From positions 992,001 through 1,056,000 of the forward strand of contig CAUWAG010000006.1 of assembly GCA_963556695.1 (NCBI GenBank): a stretch of DNA of 64,000 nucleotides. Direction: 5' to 3'. The translations under genes and the position numbers were made by a program. Position 1 is the stretch's first letter. The number at the start of each line of letters is the position of its first letter. Source of the DNA: Anthostomella pinea (taxonomy: Eukaryota; Ascomycota; Sordariomycetes; Xylariales; Xylariaceae). The notes below the pieces were generated by a model. It had not been told where the DNA came from. It searched no databases and worked only from the letters and a program-made list of their open reading frames with translations. This document shows positions 1-9,400 of the stretch, one piece after another.

Positions 1-371
1 GCGAATGAGCCCGCGCGGCTGATGGTGCGGATGGAAAATGGTCTTGCCGAGGGTATCGTCTTCGGGGTTTCGCAAGTAGCAGGCGCGGTCGATGCAATCG
101 GTTCTAATTGAGTGTCGTCGATATCGTGTGTGGGGCGTGCAGTTGTCAGAATCTCGTTCCCTCTTTCGTTGATATCCAATTGGTATTCCGTCTTCCGTTG
201 CGCCAGAGTGGTCGATGTGACTGAAGATGTTGAAGTTTGGCGTCGTCGCGGCCAAAGCTCGAGCTCGAAACCCGCAGCGGAAGGATCGGCGCCGGCACGG
301 TTAGTGGACTCGGCAGGCTCGGACACCAGCAGCGCCCTTAGTAATCGTCGTGCAGCGCCGGGAAACGTCAT
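1..371 (-). CDS. 5' part of an unidentified gene, cut by the window edge
   Basis: An ATG at 371 on the minus strand opens a frame that stays free of stops for 123 codons to the left edge, so only the N-terminal part is in view. The start has a purine at -3. The predicted peptide is basic at the very N-terminus, with a small hydrophobic stretch, and then rich in Ser, Thr, Arg and Pro; its last visible residues read SARPFSIRTISRAGSFA. No domain is recognisable. Low-complexity N-termini like this are common in fungal proteins, and an N-terminal mitochondrial targeting peptide is possible but unproven. The gene would be divergent from the phosphatase at 797, with 425 bp between the two starts. 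It could instead be a chance open frame in GC-rich DNA; a competing plus-strand frame (112-384) is shorter and looks no more protein-like. Confidence 0.4.
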   Translation of the reverse strand, partial: MTFPGAARRLLRALLVSEPAESTNRAGADPSAAGFELELWPRRRQTSTSSVTSTTLAQRKTEYQLDINERGNEILTTARPTHDIDDTQLEPIASTAPATCETPKTIPSARPFSIRTISRAGSF

Positions 372-796
372 CGTCGGTCACTAAGGTATTATGGAGTTAA
401 GGTAATAACTACAGCTCGAAAAGAGGAGAAGGTAGACAGTGAGGATATCCCGGCTTTGCGCAGTCCCGCTTGCTTGGTCGTTAACTCTAGGGTCGCTTCC
501 TGAGATTTCGGCTTTCGGTGCTGACTTTTGAAGCGAGGGCAGACAGCGAATAGTCGAGCTACAGCGACGACAGTATCTTTTATCTACCTAGATTACGGTC
601 CTTTGGTCACCTCTAGGTTTTCTCCTTTCCCCCTGTTGCAGGCCAGAAACCAGTGTGAGGAGGTATCACAAGCACCAGACGAAACGTGCATCAAAGTTCA
701 AAACTCGTTTCAGGTCACAGCGCCTGCAGCCACCCACGACACCGGTATTACGCCCGGAAACACCAAGCCCAACTTTCAAGAAGAAACAGCATCATC
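372..796. promoter_or_regulatory. intergenic region between two divergent starts
   Basis: These 425 bp lie between the minus-strand start at 371 and the plus-strand start at 797, so they should hold the promoter and 5' leader of the phosphatase and possibly of the left-edge gene. Pyrimidine-rich stretches (about 605-640) precede the phosphatase start, as is common for transcription starts in filamentous fungi. No TATA box or named operator can be assigned. Confidence 0.4.
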
Positions 797-2275
797 ATGA
801 CCACACCGCGAATCTTCCTCGTCCGCCACGGCGAGACGGAGTGGTCGCTGAGCGGGAAGCACACGGGCAACACCGACATCCCGCTGACGCCCAATGGCGA
901 GAAGCGAGTCCGGGCGACGGGAAAGGCCCTCGTTGGAGACGACAGGCTGATCGTGCCGAAACAGCTCATGCATATGTGAGTTGTGAATTGCCTCTCTTTC
1001 TTCTCTACAAATAGCCTAGCCCTGGGGGCCCGGGCCCCATCTGATTGCAGACAGGGGTTTCAGATCGACCAGCCCGTGTCTTGGGCAGGGCAAGAAGAGG
1101 CGATGAGGCTCAATCAAGTGGATGAATTAACATGGCTTCCTGTCAACGCCTTGGCGTCGATCACGCACATCACTTGTATGGGACACTTGGGCTGTCGATC
1201 GATCTCCCGGCTGTTCTTGCCTTTTGACCTGTTCTCGTGGATCATGGTTCGATGTCGGCAGTGCATATTGCAAGACACATGAGACCAGCGACACCAACGT
1301 CAATAGGCGCCGCTCATCACACCGCTCGTCTCAGTCACGAAAATCAGAGCAACACCAGTGGCTGACAGACTCCGCCAACAGCTATGTGTCCCCGCGCAAG
1401 CGCGCCCAGCGGACGTTCGAGCTCCTCAATCTCGGCATCAAGGACCCGCTGCCGTGGAAAGAGCACGGCGAGCAGCCCGAGGCCTCGGACCACAATTGCC
1501 AGGCCCGCGTCGAGGTCACGGAGGATATCCGGGAGTGGGACTACGGCGTCTACGAGGGCATTACGAGCCCCGAGATCCGTGAGCGACGCGAGAAGGAGGG
1601 GCTGAACCACGACTGGGATATTTGGCGTGACGGGTGTGAGGGTGGAGAGTAAGTCAACTATTTTGGTACTCCCCATGATAGTCATATGACCTGAGGATGG
1701 ATGCTGGGACTGGACTTGGCTGCTGGTCTCCAACACTTGTATAAGCTGACTAGTCGGTGTTGTATAGGAGCCCCAAAGAGGTCACCGAGCGCGTCGACAG
1801 GCTCATCCAGGAGATCAAGGATAAGTGGCAGGCGCCAGTCATCGGAAAACCCAAAAACGAGGTGTCGAACGGGGACGTGTTGATTGGTGAGAAAAATCCA
1901 TGTTTCGTCCACTTCTCCTATCTTTCTTGTCTGGGGAATTCGGATCCAAGCTGCGGCTGTAGCAAAGCGATGTGCCCTGGCTGTATACACACACTGTCTT
2001 AATGAAGCAAACACTGACTTCGGATGCCCCAGTGGCGCATGGCCATATCCTCCGTGCGTTCGCCATGCGGTGGGTTAAGAAGACCCTGCCGGACGGCCCA
2101 GCATTCCTATTAGAAGCTGGCGGTGTTGGGACACTGAGGTAAGTCTATCTTTGACATGATCATGTTGCCTACTCCCATTGCCAGCGTTGATTACTTACAC
2201 CGGGATCGCAGTTATGAACACCACAACATCGACGAGCCAGCTATTCTATTAGGCGGTGCTTTCATAGTCAGTTGA
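797..2275 (+). CDS. histidine phosphatase, sedoheptulose-1,7-bisphosphatase-like (SHB17 type)
   Basis: Five exons (797-975, 1382-1648, 1768-1886, 2033-2138, 2212-2275) join in frame through GT-AG introns to give 244 residues. The N-terminus carries the family signature LVRHGETEW (His11 would be the phospho-accepting histidine, Arg10 its neighbour). Exon 2 opens with YVSPRKRAQ and contains the REWDYGVYEG acid motif. Exon 4 holds the second active-site histidine in VAHGHILRAF. This order and length match the phosphoglycerate-mutase-like superfamily, specifically yeast Shb17 relatives, which hydrolyse sedoheptulose-1,7-bisphosphate to feed riboneogenesis in the cytosol; the substrate is inferred from family resemblance. 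The start is the first ATG, 10 codons before the RHG motif. Intron 1 is long for a fungus (406 nt); the others are 73-146 nt. The gene converges on the methyltransferase downstream, with 164 bp between the stop codons. Confidence 0.88.
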
Positions 2276-2439
2276 TCCTGACAGAGCATTGGGCCTAGAG
2301 CCAACAGGATAGGGGAGTAAGGGCGTAATATAGACATGTAGGTATTGCCTAGAAGGAGGCCTACGATACATACAAGAAGCAAGATCATAAAAGCACCTTC
2401 TTCCCCCTCTCTGCACCGTGACCAGTCTCAGTCTCGAGA
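2276..2439. terminator. shared 3' region between two convergent genes
   Basis: This gap of 164 bp lies between two stop codons facing each other, so both transcripts must end here or overlap. An AAG-rich, moderately AT-rich stretch (about 2370-2400) could contain the polyadenylation signals, but no clear consensus is visible. Confidence 0.35.
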
Positions 2440-4858
2440 TCAAGCCTTTGTACCCCTCGCAAAGAAGACCTGTCTCTTCAAGGCCTCCTGACCGGCATGA
2501 TCGCCCTCCTCGAGGCTCCCGTGTCCCATAATGACTCCGCCACCGATGACCGCCAGGCCAAAATCCTGGCCCGCTCCAGCGCGCTCGAAGATGCTCCGGA
2601 TGTGCCCCTCGCTGAACCCGTGGTGCATCACCGTATGTTGCGCGCCGTGCTTGTGGCCGTGGCCTCCTCCGTGGGGCAGGAAATCCCATATCACTAGGGT
2701 ATTTGTCCGTCAGCTTGTGTTCTCTCTCTCGCTCTGGCTAAGGAAGGACCGGTAGTATAACAGGGTAATGGAACTAGGGCACAGGCTCTACGATGCATCC
2801 TCACCATGCAACCCCAGTCCAGCGGAAATCCCTGGGGTCGCTATGGAACCTCACAGCCAGACCAGGAAGCGCCAGGAAATGAGGGACGACGGTAAGAAGA
2901 TGGGACTGGGATAGAGACAATACCGCTTCCAAACGGGGGGATGAATACTACTCACACAACACGCCGCCCGGACGCAACCGCTCGACCAGCCGCGTAGCAG
3001 CCAGCTGCGGGTCGGCAAAGTGGTGGAAGCCACCGCCGACAGCCGCGATGTCGAAGTTGGACATGTGCGGCGCTGACAGCTCGGCCGGATGATCCGATGT
3101 GTCGGGCACGGTCAGGTCGCCTATCATTGCGTGCATCTCGGTGGATGAGAGGCCCTGTGAAGGGGGTTAGTAAATGAATGGATTGGTGTAGGGGATGGCA
3201 TGGGATGGGCGATGGTGTTGGTGGTGTTGGTGTTGTTCTCGTAGGCTGATGATGGTTGGGTTGGGAGGGTGGTTGTGGCTGGGGTTGGGGTTGGGGTGTG
3301 TATGCCAGGAAAGGGGCTATCAGCCGGTAGACTAAAAAGTACAAGGGACTGGGCTGTTGGGAGCTGTGAACAAGCCGTTGAGGAAATTGCAGATGGGGAC
3401 TAGATTGCTTGCTGCGCCAAACGGGAGTATAAAGTACGCACTTGGTTCTCAGCCCGCGCATTGTATGCCGCGACCATGTTCTCCGATATGTCGATGCCCA
3501 CGCATTGCGTCGTGTAAGGAGCCAGTGCCTATGAATATCCAGTCAGTTCCAGTTCCTAATGATCCCAAACCCCTGATCTTGGTATGCCAGCTGTACGTTG
3601 AATGTGGAATCGGCGTAGCAAGCAATCCAGGGCCAGAGGTCGAGAGATATGAGCAAAAGTCAAGAGCCTCAACCCCTGAAGAAACAAAGACCTGACTTAC
3701 CCGCGATATCATGCCCGTACCACAAGCGTAGTCCAGCAGGCGTACCTCTCTCCTGTTCTCATCAGACCTCTCAGCCCCTTTTTTCCGTCTCTTTCTACTC
3801 TCCTTCACCTTTTCATCCTCATCCTCATCCTCATCACTCTCATCCCCCTCGTCATCATCAGAAACCCAGTCAACACCAATGAAGGCCAGCCGCGCCTGCA
3901 GCTCGCGCGTGAGCCTCTCATTGAGCTTCCTGTGTTTCGAGTCGTAGTTTGTAGCCTCGTCGCTGTTTCGCGTTGTTAGCTGGATGTACGCATGAAAGCG
4001 TGTCAAAGCATCTTGCTAGTGCTCGAAGAGGTCGATAGATGTAGGGTATCAAGTGAGAAAAGGGGCAGCTGTCTTTTACTCTCCCCTATCCATGGAAACC
4101 AGGTGGTTGGGTTCGCACATATGTCAAGAATGCACAATACCCCACCAAGGACAAGCCCAGTGAATCCTCCTGTCCCAGATGGGCGCCGCGCATCAGATAA
4201 ATGCAAGCCCTCAGCCTATAGAGGATATACAACCCGAACCACGTGCAAGGGTGGTCCACTGCCCATGGAGGTGGCGGCGATGTTGTATACTACTGTAACT
4301 CGTGTTCATGACCTGCCATGCCGCGCCTACCAGGAGGACCATCAGGGCATCCTGTCCTGTCCTGCCCTGCCCTGTCCTGCCCTGCCCTGCCCTGCCTACC
4401 CGACATACCCTACGTACCCTGCGCCATGGTCACGGGACAACCTGACATGATCTGACCACACACACGTGCCGGAGACAAGGTGCCAGAACGGGCAATCGTC
4501 CGCGTGCGTAAGGACCATCAGGTGCCACGGGGACGAATCAGGTGAGCGCTCTCTTCCTCTGCCTCTCCTCTTTCGCTCACGCTCTCACCATCTTCTCACG
4601 TAGCGCTCCAACAGACACGCACTCATTCATACACTCCGTCCCTTTCCAGAGAAGAAGAACCATCGCCCAAGCAGGAGAACAGACGCAGAAACGGATAGGG
4701 GGACGGCAAGCCCCGAATGCGCAGCTCACACAAGCAAGCACAGATGTAGGGGCTATGGGCTATAGCGATAGGAAACATGCTGGGGACGTTGGTGTAGGCA
4801 TTGGGACTCACTTGAAATACGACTTGTTGACGTGCGCTGAGTCCGCGTCCGCCGCCAT
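2440..4858 (-). CDS. class I SAM-dependent methyltransferase
   Basis: Five minus-strand exons (4812-4858, 3701-3962, 3442-3528, 2956-3154, 2440-2693) join in frame to give 282 residues. Motif I reads LLDYACGTGMIS (residues 91-102) and the post-I acidic residue lies in VGIDIS (Asp116); together they form the Rossmann SAM-binding site. The motif IV region reads FDIAAVGGGFHHFAD and is followed by LRPGGVLLIWDFLP, the usual strand 5. The N-terminus has the SYFNDEATNYDSKH type of opening common in fungal small-molecule methyltransferases. Between helix 1 and motif I sits an unusual acidic-then-basic linker of about 35 residues (Asp/Glu run, then KRRKK). Exon 1 is needed, because exon 2 has no in-frame ATG. 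Intron 1 is very long (849 nt); introns 2-4 are 172, 287 and 262 nt. The substrate cannot be told from sequence; a metabolite rather than RNA or protein is my guess. Confidence 0.85.
4355..4412. repeat. CCTGC pentamer repeat inside methyltransferase intron 1
   Basis: About ten near-perfect copies of a CCTGC/CCTGT pentamer follow each other here, then degrade into TACCC-type units. The run lies wholly within the long first intron of the methyltransferase, so it should not affect the protein. Confidence 0.75.
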
Positions 4859-5390
4859 TCTTGCTCTTCCCGTCCGGTGTCTTGATTGATGCGCGTGACC
4901 GAGATGTTTCTTCTCCTGTCTGCTGGCCCAAGATGTGATGGGTGACGGGCGAATGAGTGGATACGATACGATGCGATGCGCTGCGCTGCGATGTGATGTG
5001 AGGCGGCCTTCGTCTCGTCTCGTCCTGTGATGTAATGTTGCTGGCTCCTCCGATTTTCGGCGTTGGGAATAATGACGACTGATAGACTGGAATTGAAATG
5101 CTTCGAAGAAGCCTTCCGCGTCGCGTGCCCGTGTACCGTTATATGGCCACGCTATTCACCTCGATATTTTCAATTTCAGTCAGAGGCCCTTATTCTGGTC
5201 TTAGAAACGCTCCTTATTACGAACTCCGCGCTGATTTCTCGGATACATACCGCAGTCCACTACCGATACTGCTTAGTGGTAGTAGGTAACCGGCGACTTT
5301 TCGGGGACTAATCCTACATATTCTAACTCCCTCACCAAGCTCTCCCCCTCACGCTCTACAACCATAACATACCACTTCTCCCACACCAAG
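4859..5390. promoter_or_regulatory. upstream region of the methyltransferase
   Basis: This is the 5' flank of the minus-strand methyltransferase. Between about 4965 and 5005 it has a degenerate GATGC/GCTGC pentamer run, then turns moderately AT-rich at about 5150-5300. No gene and no clear core promoter motif are seen. Confidence 0.3.
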
Positions 5391-5504
5391 ACGTATGCAC
5401 AGCGCATAGACGTATGCACAGCGCATAGACGTATGCACAGCGCATAGACGTATGCACAGCGCATAGACGTATGCACAGCGCATAGACGTATGCACAGCGC
5501 ATAT
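5391..5504. repeat. minisatellite, six copies of a 19-bp unit
   Basis: Six head-to-tail copies of ACGTATGCACAGCGCATAG occupy 5391-5504. The first five are identical and the last differs at its final base. The unit has no stop codon in any minus-strand frame, and 19 is not a multiple of three, so all three minus frames read through the array. That explains several overlapping apparent ORFs here, none of which I regard as genes. Confidence 0.95.
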
Positions 5505-6343
5505 AGTCCATACGTAAACATATACTATCAGCTTCATACAGGCGTCTGTCTACGGCCAAAGCCGTCGCCGCCGCTCCGTCTCCAGTGAGCATCCATCGGT
5601 ATCCGCCATGCCGCGTCCTGTATGCTATAGCCAAGGTACATCAACCAGCAGGTAAGGTGTTGCTGCTGCACACCGCTTCTGTCATACACAGTCATCAGAT
5701 CATCAGCAATCCACGCCGCATCAGTACGTGTCGTAACATAAAAGCCCGCATGGACGCCTTATCTGCTGCCTCCGGCTGCCCGCATCAAGGCAACCCAATC
5801 CAGCTCGTACGGGAATGCGGGCGGGCGGCAGCAAATGTGGTGTGTCACCACGTCTCAACGTCCGTCTTTTGTCCTCTCTGTGCTGCAATCTGAGCAAGAT
5901 CAGGCGACGTTACTGGCGGGCGGGCGAGCAGGCAGGCAGGCAAGCAGGACGGTCATCAGGATCCAGGCGGGATCGATAGAGGGTCGAGCCGGGACCGAAA
6001 GTCTCGTGCATGTATTTCGTCAGAGTAGGGTACCATTACCCACGGTAGGGCCGCGCCGCATGCACATATCGGACACTGCCTCCCGCGGGTGCATGAAGGG
6101 GGCAAGGGGGGCGCATGGCTGTTTGGTCCCTGGCTGCCGCAACCCATGCAGAGGGGGATCGTGGCTGTCAGGAGTCCTGTTAGTGAATGAGTTATTATCG
6201 TTTGTCGGTAAGGATGGGCATGTGCTATAGGCTGCCTGGTGTATCATATATATGGGTGTGTAGCCACTGTTTAGATCTGGGTTTGTGTATGTGTAGGTTT
6301 AGGGGAGGTCTTGTCGTAGTTGGGCCGCCTGACGGGAGCGGGC
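5505..6343. other. gene-free stretch
   Basis: No protein-like frame, RNA gene or mobile element is recognisable. The only local structure is a short run of GCAGGCAGGCAAGCAGG around 5929-5946. Confidence 0.4.
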
Positions 6344-6413
6344 GGGCAATGGGCAATGGGCAATGGGCAATGGGCAATGGGCAACGGGCGACGGGCGACG
6401 GGCGACGGGCGAC
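6344..6413. repeat. heptamer tandem repeat, ten copies
   Basis: Ten contiguous 7-bp units: five GGGCAAT, one GGGCAAC, then four GGGCGAC, followed by a broken GGGCACG. The ordered change of variant along the array suggests local slippage and duplication after single point mutations. Nothing indicates a function. Confidence 0.95.
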
Positions 6414-9400
6414 GGGCACGGGCGAATGCGGCGATACACTTGACGATCCTGCGGGCGCGCCCTGCGACGGAGCTCCTCGCAGCGGTCCGCAGTCACAAGG
6501 CCCATCCCAGCTGCGGTATTTTGATGCTGCTGCCCGAATGTGGCTTGAGTCACGGATGCTGTGTACAGTGACATACGTGCGTGCACCTTACTACCTGTCC
6601 ATCCGATGTGAGGTAGGGTGGGAGGGTACGCATGCACGGGGCCCAAACAAGACGCAGGTCTGGGCTCGAACGCCGGCGGCAAGGCAAGGGGAGCGCCGTT
6701 GGGTGACAAAGGTCCCTGCCGTGTCGCCGGGTTCTGCAAGGCGAAGGAAACAGAAGCTGCATGGTGACGAGACGAGGGAGGCTCGAACCCAAGCCAATGA
6801 CGACGGCAAAGGTGCGATGCGACGGCGGCAGCAGCAGCAGGCCAGCCATGCATTGCAGCGCAGCGCAGCAACAAAGGCCGAGCGATGCAGGAGCAGTGAC
6901 GAGTGACGGAGAGATAGATCATGTGGTAGCGTCGCAGGCCATTCTTGGATCAGGAAGTTGGAAGATTGCGATGATGGGTGTCATCGCATTGGGCAGCCAA
7001 GTAGCCAAGCAAACTCGCTCTGCGCATGGCCCCGTGTCAGCCTGCATGTCGGGTAAATCCATGTATATTGCTTCATGCTCGTGAAGCCGGTTCTGGCATT
7101 TGCTTGCCGCCTGGTAGCAAGGGACCAGCACAAACACGTTGGGGAATGCGCAAAGGAATGGCAGTTCCCAAGATAGGCTGAGGATAGTGGAGGAATGGGA
7201 GGTGGTGAGTCTCACCAAGTATGCAACAGTGCGTTTGGGTGAGAGACATATCTGACGTTTAACGGGCGGCCACTCTCGGGGCCTAGTGTAGTCGACTTGA
7301 CGGGACGACGTACCTTAGTTGTAACTTGTAACCGTTACCGTGCAGGTGGCATCGCTCGAGACAGACTTGTTTGGGCCGTGGCCCGTGGCCCGTGGGAGAA
7401 GAAGCCGAAGGATGAGGTGAGGTCTCACCGCTGCTTCTCGAATGTCGCATGTCAGTACTTCCATGTTGGTACCACATACCACCGCCTGATGGTGTCTGGG
7501 TGTCCGCGTATCAATCAGTACTTCTGTGCCACCCTGTCCAAAGATACCCGTACCCGTACCTACGGTGACATGCCATGCGCTCGCTGCATCGGAGGATGGA
7601 CGCTCCCCAACCCATCCCATGCAAACGTCTCAGCTCGGCAGCGCGCTTGCAGTCGGCTTCGCTTGGCTCTTTGATCGGTGGTCACAGTGTCATACCCATT
7701 CCATGTGCTTCGCTCGATTCAGTCATTCAGTCCCGCCAGTGTTTGGTGTGACAGAAGATATTCCAGCCCTTCACGGCAAACACACATAAACGGCATGACG
7801 GTACCAGTCGGCGCCCGAGTCTGTCTTGGACACTCCTCTAGACCATAGTGACCCTGAAGTATCACGAGGCAGGCACGTCTCCATGTTCGAGGGACTGTTC
7901 GAACGGGCACTATCAATGACACGCATCCCCGGATTGCCGGTTGCAAACTTGGAAACCACAAGGCCCATAGTAACGCGGGGTGTAACCAATGAGCCTTCAT
8001 GGGTATCTCGGGAGGTTCCACTGCCCGCCTGCGAGTTCGCTTGTCCGCAAACGGTTGCCTGCTCACTTCCCCCGGCTGCCCGGTCGGCGGTCGGACGTGT
8101 CGAGCAGGCTTGGATCTTGTCGTATCCCCCAAGTCGTGTTAGCTCGCTAACAAGTTCTAAAAGATATTCACCGTCTGTGGTAAGCGTGAGGCAATGCCCG
8201 TGATCAGCAGATATGACCAGACCGTGCTGACGGTTGAAGTAGAGCGTGGTGGATCGCGGAGATCTCCGACTTCAAAAGTTCTGCTGCAGCTGCGTATTTG
8301 GGGCAATCGGTACGATGCTATCGCACGTGGGTTTTGGTCAGCAAGGGTTAGCAGGCCCACCAAGCTGCAAGCCACCAACAGACGACAGGCCTTCGGCGAG
8401 GTTCGTTTGTTCGGAAGGCAACCCGTCCAGGCTAGACGTGGCAGATCACGCATCGTGCAGTCAGTCACAGTACGATAGACTGCAGACTCCTCTCGCCGCC
8501 GGACACGTCCTCAAGGAGTCAAGGCCGCGCGGAGAGAAAAGCAACAGGCTCCCGCTCGGGCACCAACGAGTCACAAACTCGCTAGAGATGAATAAAAATG
8601 GGGATGTTAGCGGAGCGGCTCGCTGCATGCATATTCAGTCACGTGAGCAGTGCGTCCAGATCCGTTGATTGGTGGTCGTCTAGTGGAATCATGGTCGAGT
8701 CGACACTCGAGTCCTCAGACCACCTGCACTAGCGAGTTCAGCCCGAAGGGACGGATCCATGCCATGCCGCCGCCGGTATCGTCTTGAAGGTCGCCCCACA
8801 AGGCGAGTGTCGGTGTGCCTAACAGGCCTCTAATGCAGCAGAGAGGAACCCCTTCTCTTGGCAGTGCCTAGTCGAGTCCGTCATCAGAGTTGCGGTCTGG
8901 CTTCAGCCTTCAACTCCTTCAAGCGCCAGTCGTGCCAGTAGTGGCTAGGGGTATAGTCAGCTGGCATGATACACAGCCGGCAAGAGGCCAGTCATTCAGT
9001 CCTTGAGATCGTGGCTCCTCTCGGCTCCAGACGGGACAGTTTGTTGTTGGTTCAGCATAGTCCTCAGATCCGAGATCCCCGTCGATATCGTATCTGCCAA
9101 CCACTTGAGTTGTCCAGGAGGATTGAGGTGTGGATCACTTGCTGTAGAAATGGCTGCAGTGATACGGACGCGGTGCATGACGGTTCAACTAGCAGGAGTA
9201 GATGGTTGTCAATGTATGTAGGTCGGGCACACTGGGGACCAAAGCAAGCTGCAGGAATCGGTAGGAACACGCGTTCTTCCGTACTCGCACTCAGTTCCAC
9301 ACTTCCTGACTCCATGCCGTGCTCACCTGACTTGCTCGGTCGTGGCTCGTCTGGTGCTTGACCGACACCTGCATTTCCAGGGCCACCCATCGCCAGCGCT

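Noticed and set aside
5273..5634. Overlapping minus-strand ORFs rich in CAYVYALCIR-type repeats
   Set aside because: They are products of the 19-bp minisatellite.
6770..6850. Possible minus-strand tRNA around GGGTTCGAGCC
   Set aside because: A B-box-like string alone; no A box at the right distance and no acceptor pairing.
6187..6906. 239-residue plus frame and its 207-residue minus counterpart
   Set aside because: Both run through the heptamer array and GC-rich DNA, have no domain and look like random translation.
8671..8724. Possible tRNA: GGTCGTCTAGTGG-like D-arm with GGTGGTC...GACCACC ends
   Set aside because: No B box of the GGTTCRANTCC type and no proper cloverleaf; it is an imperfect inverted repeat.
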